Source: Limonium bicolor
Lineage: Eukaryota; Streptophyta; Magnoliopsida; Caryophyllales; Plumbaginaceae
Assembly: GCA_023374045.1 (NCBI GenBank)
Contig: CM041781.1
Location: 146,746,982 to 146,810,981 of the forward strand
Length of the DNA: 64,000 nt
Direction of reading: 5' to 3'
This document shows positions 11,481 through 23,029 of this stretch, piece after piece; position 1 is the stretch's first letter, and the number at the start of each line of letters is the position of its first letter. The notes under the pieces are model-generated. The model made no database searches and was not told the DNA's origin. It was given only the letters and a program-made list of their open reading frames with translations. Both the position numbers and the translations under genes were made by a program.

Positions 11481-11591
11481 CTCGGACCGCCCCAAGGGAC
11501 CGCCCAGTGGGGAGGTCCAGTTGAAATTTCCAAACAGGATGGCTTCTGTCTCGGACCGCCCCAGGGGACCGCCCCACTGGGGAGGTCCGGT
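11481..11591. repeat. Two-unit GC-rich palindrome array in Z LTR
   Basis: Units start CTCGGACCGCCCC at 11481 and 11550, period 69 bp. Each holds GGACCGCCCC and, in inverted form, GGGGAGGTCC. The region is GC-rich inside an AT-rich LTR. Part of the first unit is deleted in the 3' LTR copy near 34390. Confidence 0.7.
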
Positions 11592-13066
11592 CAAAAAAAA
11601 TATGAGCTTAAGGAGTATTAATTGTTACATACCGTAGTACTTGTTATTTATAGAAACACTTGAAATGTCATCAGTGAATCAAGTGTGAACCGGGGAACAT
11701 AGAGTGACGTGATAAAGTAACCCGTGGTGAAAGGTATGACTTTCTCATGCCCCGTATCCTACCTTGGCTACTCTGATTTGTGTGCTTGTTTGATTGTGTG
11801 ATCACCTTAACAAGATAAATGCACGAATCGGATTGTTTGCACTTTCTTGTGCTTGTGATGTATTGCCTCTTGTTGGACAGTTTATCGAATGGCAGTTTGT
11901 ATAATTTATGAAATGTGTGAATGTGAATGGGGTTCTTGAAAGTTGAATGTGTGCAATAGTTCGACTCATAGTTGAGTCTTGTTTGGTTAAAGACTCGAAG
12001 AAAGAGTCAAGTTGCGGATTAATGAAACGTGGAAACACACTAAAACTATCGAACCAAGAAACGATAACGCAAACCTATGAACTCACTAGAACGTGAGAGA
12101 ATTGTCCGGGAATTAGTAAACTCCTGATAACGGTTAGAGAACCAACTTGATTTAACCCGCAAAACAATTAATAGTGGAAGTATATAAGGAACCTCTATTG
12201 GAGGATTTAATGAGTGCTCAAGACATGAACCTTGAGAGGAGTAAAGAATGGTAAGGGATCACCAAACCCCTTAGAAAGATAGTCGACCCACAATGAGAGG
12301 ACCCGACTAATATACACACAATGTTCCGAACATAAAAGTATTCGATAAGTTGGGTAAAACCTTAAATCTGAGAATACTAGACATTAAGAAGTTCCTTATG
12401 CTAATAGATGTTATCGAGAGAGATACTTCTAGGCTAATCCATGATTATGAAATAACTCCGAGAGAGGAGTTTTGGGAATTTGAGTAGTCCAGTAGAGAAC
12501 CGGACATTTGAGAAATTGAGGAGCTAAGTGTATAGCTCCGTTTGTATTTGTAAGCCCGTGATGAGTCTTGTGTATGACTTTGCCCGAAGGTCATGGGAAA
12601 TGACTTAAAAGATGCCTTTGAGTACTTGAGAAATTGAATTGAGAACTTGAGTTGAGATTTAAGAATTTGAGTATTTTGAGAATTAATTTGAGAATTTGAG
12701 TATTGAGTGTTGAGTTTAAACTTGAGAGCTTGAGAGTTGAGGATTAAGTTTGAGTATTGTAGGACTTGAATTGACATTGAGTAAATAAGGGCTTGAGTAA
12801 GTGTAACCCAAGAGAGTGGGTAAGATAATGAAGAATGGATCAAGGCATAGTGAGGTAGAACTCTCAAAGCCAGAGTATAGGATATATTAAACTAACCTCT
12901 TGATGTGTGTGTTAACGTTTGTGTTCGATGTTGAACCTTGATTGCGCCAATATACATATATAATGTATTATTGTCTTGCATGCTGTTTGAATTAAATGAA
13001 CCGCATGTTCTCACCAAAGTAGTCGGCGTAACTCTGTTTGCACGCGGGGTATGCGAATTTCATATG

Positions 13067-13110
13067 CAGCAATTTGCTGAGCCCCTAGGGGCACCGTTTT
13101 TATTTTCCAG
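13067..13110 (+). ncRNA. Tandem two-hairpin module in Z 5' LTR
   Basis: CAGCA-ATT-TGCTG (13067-13079), one A, then GCCCC-TA-GGGGC (13081-13092), a pyrimidine-rich run and CAG|GTACATGG at 13110/13111. The 3' LTR copy is at 40216-40259. Equivalent modules occur in S1, S2 and S3. No function is known to me; a structured RNA element is inferred. Confidence 0.55.
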
Positions 13111-13522
13111 GTACATGGAATCTGATCACCATTCGAGAGTAGGACGGGGTTGTTATTAAGCTTGGGTAGTTGTTTAAGGATTGTATTTGTTGTATTGTGG
13201 AATTGTAAGCTGGATATGTTATTGACAAATTTTGGGAATTGTAGTAAACTCGGTATAGAATCGAATTGAAGTTGTATTTGTATTGTATTTGGATTGATAA
13301 AGAAATGGAAGGTATTTGTAGTTGTTGAGTACTCGTTATAATGACCCATCAGACCGATATTGTATTTGATTTGTTGTATTGGATTTGGCCTTGTTTGTCA
13401 CGTGGGTGACTAACGGCATTGTAATACCCGCCGTTGGTAGTTTGATTTCCGCTGCTTGATGATGGTAATTGAGACGGGTTAGGAGTTAATGGTTGGATTA
13501 GTTGCAGGGGTGTTACAAAAAG

Positions 13523-13533
13523 TGGTATCAGAG
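13523..13533 (+). promoter_or_regulatory. Primer binding site of element Z, initiator-Met type
   Basis: TGGTATCAGAG five bases after the LTR end at 13517. This is the common start of plant initiator-Met PBS sequences, and it fixes Z on the plus strand. Confidence 0.85.
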
Positions 13534-14367
13534 TGAAGTGTCACTCTGATGGTTGAAATACCAAGTTTAGGAAATACCAAGTTATGAATTAGAGACTTAG
13601 GGCTAAGGGTTGAGTGTTAGCGTGTGAGGTACGCTAGTTAGGAACATCCACTGTGATCTGGATACCTACATAACCAATCCCGCCCTCTGCAACCCCCGTT
13701 ATTAGTTGGGATAAGAATGCTAGAGCGAAGGAAAGACCTCTCTTACTCGGGAAAGCCCGATCTGGCAGTTGTAAAATAAACTCTATAAGAGAAAGAACCT
13801 GCCATACGGTGGATTCCGAGAGCCGGAAATCCCGGAGACGGTTCCCGTTGGAACAACAACAACTGCACTTAACGGCGGAAGATTAAAGATCCTAGATGTA
13901 GGATAATGAAATTTACGGCACCATGGGGTGACGTGCTTCGCAGTCCGAGAACCATGAGTAGCCAGCAAGAAGGGAAGCACAACCAATGAAGCGAAGAAGA
14001 TAGCCAGAAGATAGATGAACAAACCCGACAAGAGAGTTAACGGTCGTAATGAATAATACTCCAACGGTAACAAACAAGAGTAATTAACGCACAGGAGGCA
14101 TACGACAGACATACAGCTAGCACAGTATCGCTACATACCGACAACTAGACCGGTCAACGTTACACCAATTACAACAATCAACGAAAGGTTAATGGATACC
14201 ACCTACAAACAACCGAATAAGCTACTAGCAGAGACTGTAATGCTTAATAATACTGACAACGTATACCAAACCGACTCAGGAATTAGTCAAGGTTGGATTA
14301 ACTTCAACCTACAACGCCAAGAGGCAGTAAGCCCAGATAACAAAGCTCAAACAGCTACAAGGACACC
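13534..14367 (+). other. Internal region of Z, left part, non-coding
   Basis: About 830 bp with only short chance reading frames and stops in all frames; no recognisable gag. It ends at TSD TACGG (14368-14372), where the composite element was inserted. Confidence 0.6.
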
Positions 14368-15256
14368 TACGGTGTAACACCCCAAAACCGGTCTAAGAGT
14401 TAGGGCATACACGCTGCGTATTACTACCTAATAACGTAAGGCTCTAAATCTAACAATCGAATTAAGGCCCAAAATAATGCGTTCATAAATAGTATAAACC
14501 AATGTATTCTAATACAACTAAAGTTAACACAACTCGCAAATACAAATCCAAGTCAGAACAGAGGTCAAAACAGTGTAAGGCCCGAAGGCTACAATATCAT
14601 AAACAAATAGTTGCACGATCAAAAAGCTAAACACTATGGCTCTTGAAACTTAAGATGATCCTCGCTGATCAATCTGCAAAAACAGTAAGAGTAGGGGAAT
14701 GAGCACACAACTATGCCTAGTAAGCAGCGACCGTCATTAGTGAGGTCGCTCAAAACAATTGAAAACAAAAGAGAAGTAGAGGTTAGCACAAAACCACAGT
14801 TCTCAAAAATAGCCAGAGCATTGCTGAAACAAATACCGAATGGAACACCAGAGTTCCCAGTTCAGAAATAACCAGAGTTCACAAACAGATAGGTGACATA
14901 GTACAATGCACACACTCAGAAGGGTCGAAGACCCATAGATCATAACAGATCTCTCAGCAACGTAGAAATGACTCGAAAGAGCCAAAGGGTTTGTCAACCC
15001 CACACAGAAAGGGTATGACCCACACTCAGAATGACGTCTACATGGTATACCACGGAATAGCTCGACCCAACCATTCACGGCTCAGAAACAAAGTAAAGTG
15101 TCCCAAAAAAGAAGGTCTGCAAGAACAGAAGCAACCTTGCATGAAAACATTCCAAAACACTCATAATACATTAGTAGAGACTTAGAGGAGTCCAACGCCA
15201 CAAACGGCACTCAAATCGGAGTTCAGACGAAGAAGTTGTGCAGAAAACAGTACGGT

Positions 15257-15640
15257 GTCCGAACTTGGGTCCTGACGTCGAAGTTCGGACGCAAGTCGAG
15301 ACTCAGAAATCAGAATTGCCAAATGTCCAAACTTTTGTCCGGACATCAATGTTCGGACATAAGTCGATTTGAAATCAAACAGAGAATTTCAGAATGATCG
15401 AACATCAATGTTCGGACAGATGTTCGGACGGGTTTACGAGAAAAATTACGCGGAAGGTCCGACCTTGTGTCCGGACGTCGAAGTTCAGACACAGGTCGAA
15501 CTAAAATCAGAGGGGAACCCAAGGGAATGTCCGAACATCAAAGCTCGGACAGATGTTCGGACATACCCCGAACCTTGAAAATCAGAAGGGCAAAACACAC
15601 TGTCCGAACTTCAAAATTCGGACGGAAGTTCGGACAGAGC
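15257..15640. repeat. Six-unit GTCCGAAC...GTTCGGAC palindrome array in LTR-A
   Basis: Units start near 15257, 15325, 15396, 15457, 15529 and 15602 (spacings 68, 71, 61, 72, 73 bp). Each has GTCC(G/A)AAC-like and, 20-30 nt on, GTTCGGAC, so each is hairpin-forming. LTR-B is broken at 25408 inside its first unit. Confidence 0.75.
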
Positions 15641-16623
15641 GAAAACTGCAGTTTCCAGAAGACGAACAGAGCAGAAAAAACAATGCAATTCGACCCTACG
15701 AATTGCCAAATCAGTACACACACCAAATCAAGCCAATAAACACAGAAGACCATGGGGTTTTAACCATTCCAAAAATGCAATCAAACAGACAACACAACCA
15801 GAACTCGCACCCAAATCAGACAATAAACATTGCAATGACCCCATGGCTGAACTTCCAAACCGAATCAGCCAACCACCTACCTCAATAATTGATAGACGAA
15901 TCCCGAATCAGAAACAGCAGAGCCCAACCATGCAGAATCCCGAAATGCATGCCGATGAAGCAAACCAAAAACACTGAATTCGTAGAGAAGAAACAGCCCT
16001 CAAATCAGAACATCGAAACACAAAAATCCGAACTGTCAAGACAATGGATGCCAACCCTTACCTAAATTCGACCACGATTCCGCAGAGGACACCAACCGTT
16101 AGAAGAATTCGACAAGGTGGAATGGAATCTGACTCCTAATCAGATTGCAAAAGAAGAACTTGGGTAAGGGGAAAACATCCCAAATTCAGAACTGAAACGG
16201 AATGAAAAACGCAACGAGAAACGCTGATTACCTTAAACCGAACCAGACCTTGCAACGTAATAGAGATTGTAACACCCCAACTACAAATAACACACTTAAT
16301 GATACTTTGTAGCGAAAATCACAACTCACGACATAACTTAGCTCTTGGGTGTTACACGCTGTTAGCCACCCACGTGGCTAACAAGGCTAACATACATACA
16401 ATGTACCGGTCTGATGGACTAAACTCCCGAGCAACTACACAATAATCCCGTTCCATATCCAACAATTATTATTCACTTACATTACAACTGTACCGAGTAA
16501 TTATCAACTAACGCCGATACAATTTCGGTCTTACTACACCTACAGCACATCCACAATTTTCATGACTACCCACATACAATCAACTACCCCGTCCTACTCT
16601 CGAACGGCTTCAGTTCCTTGTAC

Positions 16624-16679
16624 CTGAAACAGGAAAGAGAAGAAAAGGGTGGCCCCCAAGGGGCTCAGCACCTTTGCTG
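16624..16679 (-). ncRNA. Tandem two-hairpin module in S1
   Basis: On the minus strand CAGCA-AAGG-TGCTG, A, GCCCC-TTG-GGGGC, then a long pyrimidine tract ending GTTTCAG|GTACAAGG. Same order and spacing as in Z, S2 and S3. Confidence 0.55.
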
Positions 16680-18130
16680 GTATGGTAATCCCGCCCCGCA
16701 TGCTACCGGGCCATGCACAACTAATTGTCGTCTTAGCATGCGATTGATTTTATTTAAACATACACAACTACACACATACTTCATGCTTAAAATCAAACAT
16801 CCATTAGTAGGACACAAACACAAGATTAGCACACACAACGTAACCATAACACACTTCACTTGATAACATACACACAACTTAGTTCCACTCTTCTTAGAGA
16901 ACATAAACTTTACTTAGGGAGTGCCGGGGTGGTAGAAGCCCGAGCACAACATACATTTTCTTTACTTAGGTGTGGCGACCTCATATAGGACCGATCACAC
17001 CTTGCACAATTTCCCCTAGCTCCAATAATGATGAGGTAGGTAAGCCTTGGTTAAGCTTGTGGGTGGTTGTAATTCAAGGAGGAAAACAACCGTAACATAA
17101 TAAAGAGGGAGTCGAAGCGAACTTAGGCATCAACACCCTACCAACATTAAACATGATTTCCCCCTACCCGATTGGAAGTTGGGAAGGTAAGCTTTGGCTA
17201 AGCTAATGGGAGGTCGAAATCCATGAAGAAAGCAACCCTTAACTAACAGGATGGGAGTTAATTCACATATATACATCAACTCCTAAACAACACGCGCGAC
17301 CGGAACGACCGGATTCCTCACCATACATAACATCTACATATTAGTTAGAGGTTCCTTTATGGAACTCATCACATACATACATCACATAGTGTTACTAACT
17401 CTATTAGGCCAGAAGGGGAGTAACACCCCTTTTTAACAAACATGGATAACTGTATCCGATAGCAACAACACACAAAACAAAGTCACATACATCACACCTA
17501 GTCACAACATACTCAAACGCACGGATAGCCGTAGTTAGAACGTTCCCGTGGGTTGGGACGTTTATTCCGAATACCGATCTCTTATGTGTACCTAAGGTCG
17601 GTTAACTATTATTTAACACATAATTAGGGTTAAGCGGCATCAGAATTAATAACGCCACAATAATGAATTACTATAAACTCATTTCATGCTTTTATCTTGC
17701 AAGGTGGCAAACACACAAAAAAAACATTGGCATACAAGCCGGTGTAATCCAGTAGGACACAGGTTGCAAGAAAACCATACCTTACACCATGGGTTACTCT
17801 ACCATGTTCCCGAGGGTTCACTCCAACGCGTCATCTCACGCTCCCCGGGTAGTTTTTGAACAATTGATAACATTTCAAATGTTTTATTAACAACAAAGTC
17901 TTACAGTATGTAAACTTCTATTACTCCCATACTTACCCCGTTATCCCGTTGCTTCGGTTTAACTCAGTGTACATAATCCCTTAACTTACTCACTCACTTC
18001 CATCACTTGTTTATACTTCTTAGGACCTTTATAAGTCACCAAACAACTCCTAAACTTCATCAAAAACCAATACCATTCAAACCCCCATCCTTTAAAGCCT
18101 TAAAAACACTCACGGGTGAATTCTGGGGGT

Positions 18131-18386
18131 GGTCCGGGACTTGGTCCCTACCTATAGTCCCGGACCAAGGCATTGTCTAACTTCTCGGGTGAATTTAAAA
18201 AGTGGTCCGGGACCTTGTACCAAACTCAAGTCCCGGACCAAGCACGGGTAGCAACTCTCGGCCTGAATTACATGGGTGGTCCGGGACCTTGTCCATCTCC
18301 CAAGTCCCGGACCAAGTGCTGGGAAAAGTCTCGGCCTATTTTTAATGGGTGGTCCGGGACTTTGTCCATGGACTAGGTCCCGGACC
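18131..18386. repeat. Four-unit GGTCCGGGAC...GTCCCGGACC palindrome array in S1
   Basis: GGTCCGGGAC at 18131, 18204, 18278 and 18351 (period 73-74 bp), each followed 16-17 nt later by its exact inverse complement GTCCCGGACC. These are perfect 10-bp stems in every unit while the spacers differ. Confidence 0.85.
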
Positions 18387-20815
18387 CTGCTACAGATTTT
18401 ACCGATTTGGAGTTTCTAAATCTGTTACAACTCCATTCTTTCACCATTGATCTTCCAATCTTCCCCACTTATAATCTACATGTTTAAGCACTTAATTACC
18501 CTTCTCGATCACCTTAATCCAAACACCAAGTCCTCTCACTAACTTTTGGTTGTTTCACTCAAATTCACTTATACTTTTATAACTAGTTCTCTAGTTCTCA
18601 TCACTTCCTGTGACAGATTTAGTTCCCTCTTTTTACCATTCAAATAATGCCATTTCCAGCACTTCAATTGACATTATTTCAACTCCTCATACACACTTCT
18701 CCTTGGTTTGGTTTCCAACTCATTAACCACTCACTTGAATCTCTTTAACACACCTAGCTTCTTCCTTTAATAAAAACACTCAAGTCCAAAATCTCCTAAA
18801 CAAATTTTGACAGCACTTGGCTACTTTCTTAGCATTCTCACCACAATTAAATTAGCTCACAAACACTTCTTCTCCCCTGTTTGATTTAAACATCACCACC
18901 ACATCAATTCCCATTCATTTACTCCTAATCTAGCCACACCCATAAGGGTCCTATCAGCACACAATATCAATCCAAAAATCCACCAAACAACACTTATAGC
19001 TCCCAAGTCTCAATACACCACAATATAACTTCAAACTCAACCCCTTTGGCTCCAAGGCCCTCATTTCAAACCAACATTTCACAAAATCCAACTAACCACA
19101 ATCAAGCACCTTATTGCTCCAGATTTTATCTCATCTTTTATTTTTCCCAAACCCAATTCTAAAACAATTAATATAGGCATTAAGGTAGATTTCTTACCTT
19201 AATCCACAAGTTTCTCCTCTTGCTCATCCTCTTCCCAATTTCGATCAAATAGGTGATGGAGTTACCAAACTCCATCCTAACATCCAAATTACACAAAAAG
19301 TACACAATTAAAATTCTAACCCTTAAGATAACACAAATTCAATTTAAGGGCTTAAAATACACGGTTAGGGTTTACCTCTTGGAACCTTTTAAGAGGGGTT
19401 CTCACCCTTGAATCAAGAAGGGGATTATTCCACCATTGGAGGGTTGAAATGAAGCTCCAAAACAAGAAGAAAAACAAGGTAAGAGAAGTAGCCAAAATCA
19501 GCCAAGGCAAGAAAATGGGGAAAATGAGATTTTTCTCTTGAAACTTTTTACCTTGTTTGAAAGAGGAGACTCCAAGCTTCCTTTTGATGTCAATTTCTCT
19601 TCAAATGGGGAAAACCCATGTGGATGAAGTTCATTTTTTTTGAATTTGGAAAAGAGAGATTGATAGAGAATGATGAGGAGATGAAGAATATGTAATTATT
19701 TTTGTGATTGGAGCTTGTATGAAGCTTGGGCATGGCATTGAAGTTGGAGTAGCCATTGGAGAGGAAGGAGAGAAATCGACAGCTTGGGGGAGAAGATGGA
19801 GCCGGCTGGGAAGAAAGAGAGGGAGGAAAGAGAGAAATGAGAGGAGAGAGAGGGTGGGGGCTCCAATTTACATTTCTTTCTTTCCTTTCTTTTTTTTCTA
19901 GCTTATTAGCTGTGTGAGAGGGCTGTCTCACAATTAAAACCGGCCCACTTAATTGTTACAAGCTGGAGCGTTTTTCGTCTTTTACAGAAAACGCTCGTTA
20001 TTTTACCCGGTTTAGCACTATTCACTAACCGGGCCTGTTTTCCGGAATTTTCTTGTTTACTTAATTTTAGTGGTTATTATACTCCCATTAACGTTTATTT
20101 ATAGTTATATGATCAACTATAATTTTTACGGGGTCATTTGACTGTTTAAAGTCACGTTTTCAGGTTTTCCCGAAAAACGCGCTTTAGGACTCCGTTAGCG
20201 TTTTAACGCGTTATTTGGATCCGTTTTCTTCCGGACTTTTTCCCACATGTTCTTAATGTGTAATTAAGGTATAAAATGTATTTATAACCCTAATGAAGGT
20301 TATGTACCCCCTAGAATAATTAAATACGCGTTTTCACGGTTTGTGACTTTTACGCATTTTCTTTTTCTTTTTGGTTTTCCTTTCTTCACCAATGATCTTA
20401 AGGACTTAATTAGCCTTAGAAAATTATAATTACACAATTAATTAACATGTTAAGGTTTGGGGTATTTCAGAGATCAATAGCAGAATTTGAATTGCAGAAG
20501 AATAACAGCAACCTTAAGAGAGAGAGAAGGGGGCAGAGAAGGGAGGAGCGTCTTACTGTTTCAAGAAACTGAATGGGAAAAAGAGCGTGACTGAGATCGT
20601 GAGTTGGTAGTGGGGAAAATACTGATTAAGAGAGTGAGGTAATTGAGAAGTTAATTACTGATTTAATGACTTACCAGTAATTAGAGGAGAATAAGGGAAA
20701 TGACTCATTCACCCTCGCCTTTAATTAAAAGGACTCCTATGTCCTGAATCCAAAACGCATCCATATAAGGCCACTTGTGACGAAATAAACTGCAATAAAA
20801 CTTTGGGTTATAACA

Positions 20816-20835
20816 TCACCTCCCCCTTAAAAGAA
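20816..20835 (-). promoter_or_regulatory. Polypurine tract of the chromovirus
   Basis: On the minus strand CTTTTAAGGGGGAGGTGA directly before the LTR start TGTTATAACCC. It lies 24 nt after the end of the chromodomain reading frame, the usual arrangement in Tekay/Del elements. Confidence 0.8.
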
Positions 20836-20859
20836 TTTTGTCCTCGAAATTAAACGTAC

Positions 20860-21999
20860 CTATTGCTCGAAGAGGGCGGGAAACTTAGAACGCAGCTCTT
20901 CCTCGAGCTCCCAAGTCGCTTCGCTTACAGACTGGTCAGACCACTGGACCTTGACCATAGGTAGGGTCTTACTATGAAGCCGATGAACGTCTCTGGCTAG
21001 AATGCGGGTAGGCACCACCTCGAAATTGAGGTCCTCCCTCAACTGAAGCTGGCTGTAGTCGATCACATGAGATGGATCATGCAGGTACTTCCTCAACATA
21101 GAAACATGGAAAACATTGTGGACGGCAGACAAGGATGGGGGCAACGCTAAACGATAAGCCACAGGGCCAATCCACTCTAGAATCTTAAACGGTCCAATGA
21201 ACCTTGGGCTAAGCTTCCCACGCTTCCCAAACCGGACAACTCCCCTGACTGGAGAAACTCTCAAGAAGACATGGTCTCCAACCTCGAACTCGAGCGGCCT
21301 ACGCCTCTGGTCTGCATAACACTTCTGTCTACTCTGAGCAACAAGCAGACGCTCCCAAATCATTCTGATTTTCTCCACTGCTCCCTGCACCAGCTCGGGC
21401 CCAACCTAGACCCTCTCCTTCAGGTCATCCCAACAGATGGGAGATCTGCACCTCCTACCATACAACGCTTCAAACGGAGCCATACCAATGCTCGCCTGAA
21501 AGCTGTTGTTGTAAGCAAACTCGATCAGAGTCACATGCTGATCCCAACTACCTCCAAAATCTAGAACACATGCGCGAAGCATGTCCTCCAGGACCTGATT
21601 AGTCCTCTCTGACTGGCCATCCGACTGAGGATGGTAGGCTGAACTGAAATCTAACTTCGTACCCAGAGCCTTATGCAAACTACGCCAGAACCTCGGAACA
21701 AAGCGTGGATCACGATCAGAGACTATGGTAGTAGGCACCCCGTGCAGCCTCACTATCTCATCGAGGTACAAACGAGCCAAACGCTCCAAACTGTAAGTCT
21801 TCTTCACCGGCAGAAAATGGGCGAACTTCGTCAAACGATCAACTATCACCCATAAAGCATCACAGCCCGAGGAAGTCTTGGGCAAACCCATGACAAAGTC
21901 GATCCCCACACTCTCCCACTTCCACTTAGGAATGGGAAGGGGCTGAAGCAAACCCGCTGGCCTCACACCAGAGTGGCCCAGCGGAAGCGGAAAGCCCAC
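20860..21999 (-). pseudogene. Integrase core and chromodomain, interrupted (Tekay/Del type)
   Basis: Minus strand. The core starts with LLQPLPIPKWKWE and IDFVMGLPKT (first Asp), then IVSDRDPRF (second Asp) and HPQSDGQSERTNQ (catalytic Glu), ending near 21406. A TAG stop in the segment between KERV and VGPELVQGA (near 21406) breaks the frame. The C-terminal part has GPF(KIL)-type residues and a chromodomain: RILARDVHRLH, LVKVQW-like MVKVQWSDQS, EATWELEEELR. Chromodomains of this kind direct integration to heterochromatin. The N-terminal HHCC region is missing. It is non-functional as it stands. Confidence 0.88.
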
Positions 22000-22055
22000 T
22001 ACTCGGTGGATATTGTCCTAGTCACGGGTTTTGTTCCAGAGAGGATATTACACAC

Positions 22056-23015
22056 CTATCCAGAGGCCTCACTCCACTCGAACTTAATCTCCTTCCTCAA
22101 CAGACGGGTCAGCGGGGATACAATCTTAGAAAACCCCTCTACAAACTTCCTGTAGTACCCAGCTAACCCAAGGAAGCTACGGATCTCTACAACATTCGTG
22201 GGCCTCGCCCACTCCATCACTGCTCTAATCTTCTCAGGATCCACTGAGATACCATCCTTCGAGACTACATATACCAAGAACACTACGCGATCGAGCCAGA
22301 AGTCACACTTCTTCAGCTTAGCATAAAGCTCCCGCTCCTTCAACTCCGCCGGGCTTATACGGTAAGGGGCCCTAGAGATGGGCTGAGTCCCTGGCGCTAA
22401 ATCGATGGTGAACTCCACCTCCCTCTCTGGTGGAAGTCCAGGTACGTCATATTGAAACACTTCGGGCAACTCTCTGACAATCGGGATGCTCTCCAAGCTA
22501 GATCCCTCGCGCACCTCTAGAAGATAGCACAAAAAGCCCTGGTAGCCCTTCCTCAAGAAGCTAGCCGCCTGCAATGCCGTCACCAACACAGGCGCACCTG
22601 GAACTGCATTCCCAGCGAAGGAAAAACGGCTCCCGCCTGGCAGATCAAACACTACTCTCCTCGCTGCACAGTCTATATGGGCATGGTGCTCTACTAGCCA
22701 GTCTATGCCCAAGATCACATCAAAACAGGCCATCCGCATCGGGATGAGGTCAGCACAAAAGGTCTTGTCCCTAACTGCTATGGGATAAGCCTTACACACA
22801 AAATTTAGCACACAAGGGGCAACCCCACCTAATGGACTATTCACACATAGGTCTACCTCACTAGGCATGGCAGTCAGTCCAAGGTTACCCAACAAATCAG
22901 AACAGATAAAGGAGTGCGTAGCTCTGGAGTCAAATAGGCAAAATACATCCAGAGAATGGATCTGGAGGATACCTGAGACGACGCGATCACCAGCACGATC
23001 ACGCTCGCCCGCCAT
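22056..23015 (-). pseudogene. Aspartic protease fused to a deleted RT remnant
   Basis: Minus strand. The protease has [10 protein letters not shown], where DSG is expected, so the active-site Gly is Arg; VILGIDWL follows as the second motif. Then ELPEVF...[11 protein letters not shown] leads into RT with [12 protein letters not shown]. The sequence next jumps to [12 protein letters not shown], so the fingers and palm including the catalytic YxDD are absent (deletion of several hundred bases). The thumb [11 protein letters not shown] is present and ends at a second deletion near 22056 that removed RNase H and the start of integrase. About 80 bp of unrelated filler (21975-22055) sits at that joint. 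Confidence 0.85.
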
Positions 23016-23029
23016 AGCATATACTCGGG

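Larger units (their letters stand above)
9334..13517 (+). repeat. 5' LTR of element Z (4184 bp)
   Basis: Matches 31931-40666 along its length apart from insertions. It ends GGGTGTTACA directly before the PBS spacer. Contents in order: a short (CA) tract 9882-9898, a pyrimidine-rich stretch near 9960-10100, a leader-like ATG at 10197 followed by an AAG|GTAAAA donor-like site at 10278, a GC-rich two-unit array at 11481-11591, TTGAGAATTTGAG-type repeats near 12610-12800, and the two-hairpin module at 13067-13110. No gene. Confidence 0.9.
16268..20469 (-). mobile_element. Solo LTR S1 (4202 bp), TSD GAGAT
   Basis: Starts TGTAACACCCC and ends TTTGGGGTATTTCA on the plus strand, flanked by GAGAT at 16263-16267 and 20470-20474. 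No internal region, so a solo LTR left by LTR-LTR recombination. The related layout to Z's LTR shows in reverse: two-hairpin module 16624-16679, GC array 18131-18386, and a leader-like ATG (MNFIHMGF near 19625-19650 on the minus strand). GTTAGCCACCCACGTGG near 16370 is shared with the Z LTR. Confidence 0.92.
14373..20815 (-). repeat. 3' LTR (LTR-A) of the chromovirus, split by solo LTR S1
   Basis: Starts TGTAACACCCCAAAACCGG and ends ...GGGTTATAACA next to the PPT at 20816. The first kilobase matches LTR-B (24507 on) with scattered substitutions. Without S1 and one TSD copy the LTR is about 2.24 kb. It contains a six-unit GTCCGAAC/GTTCGGAC array at 15257-15640. Confidence 0.85.

Noticed and set aside
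18131..18386. CRISPR-like spaced repeats
   Set aside because: Plant retrotransposon context; the repeats are inverted within units and the spacers are related copies.
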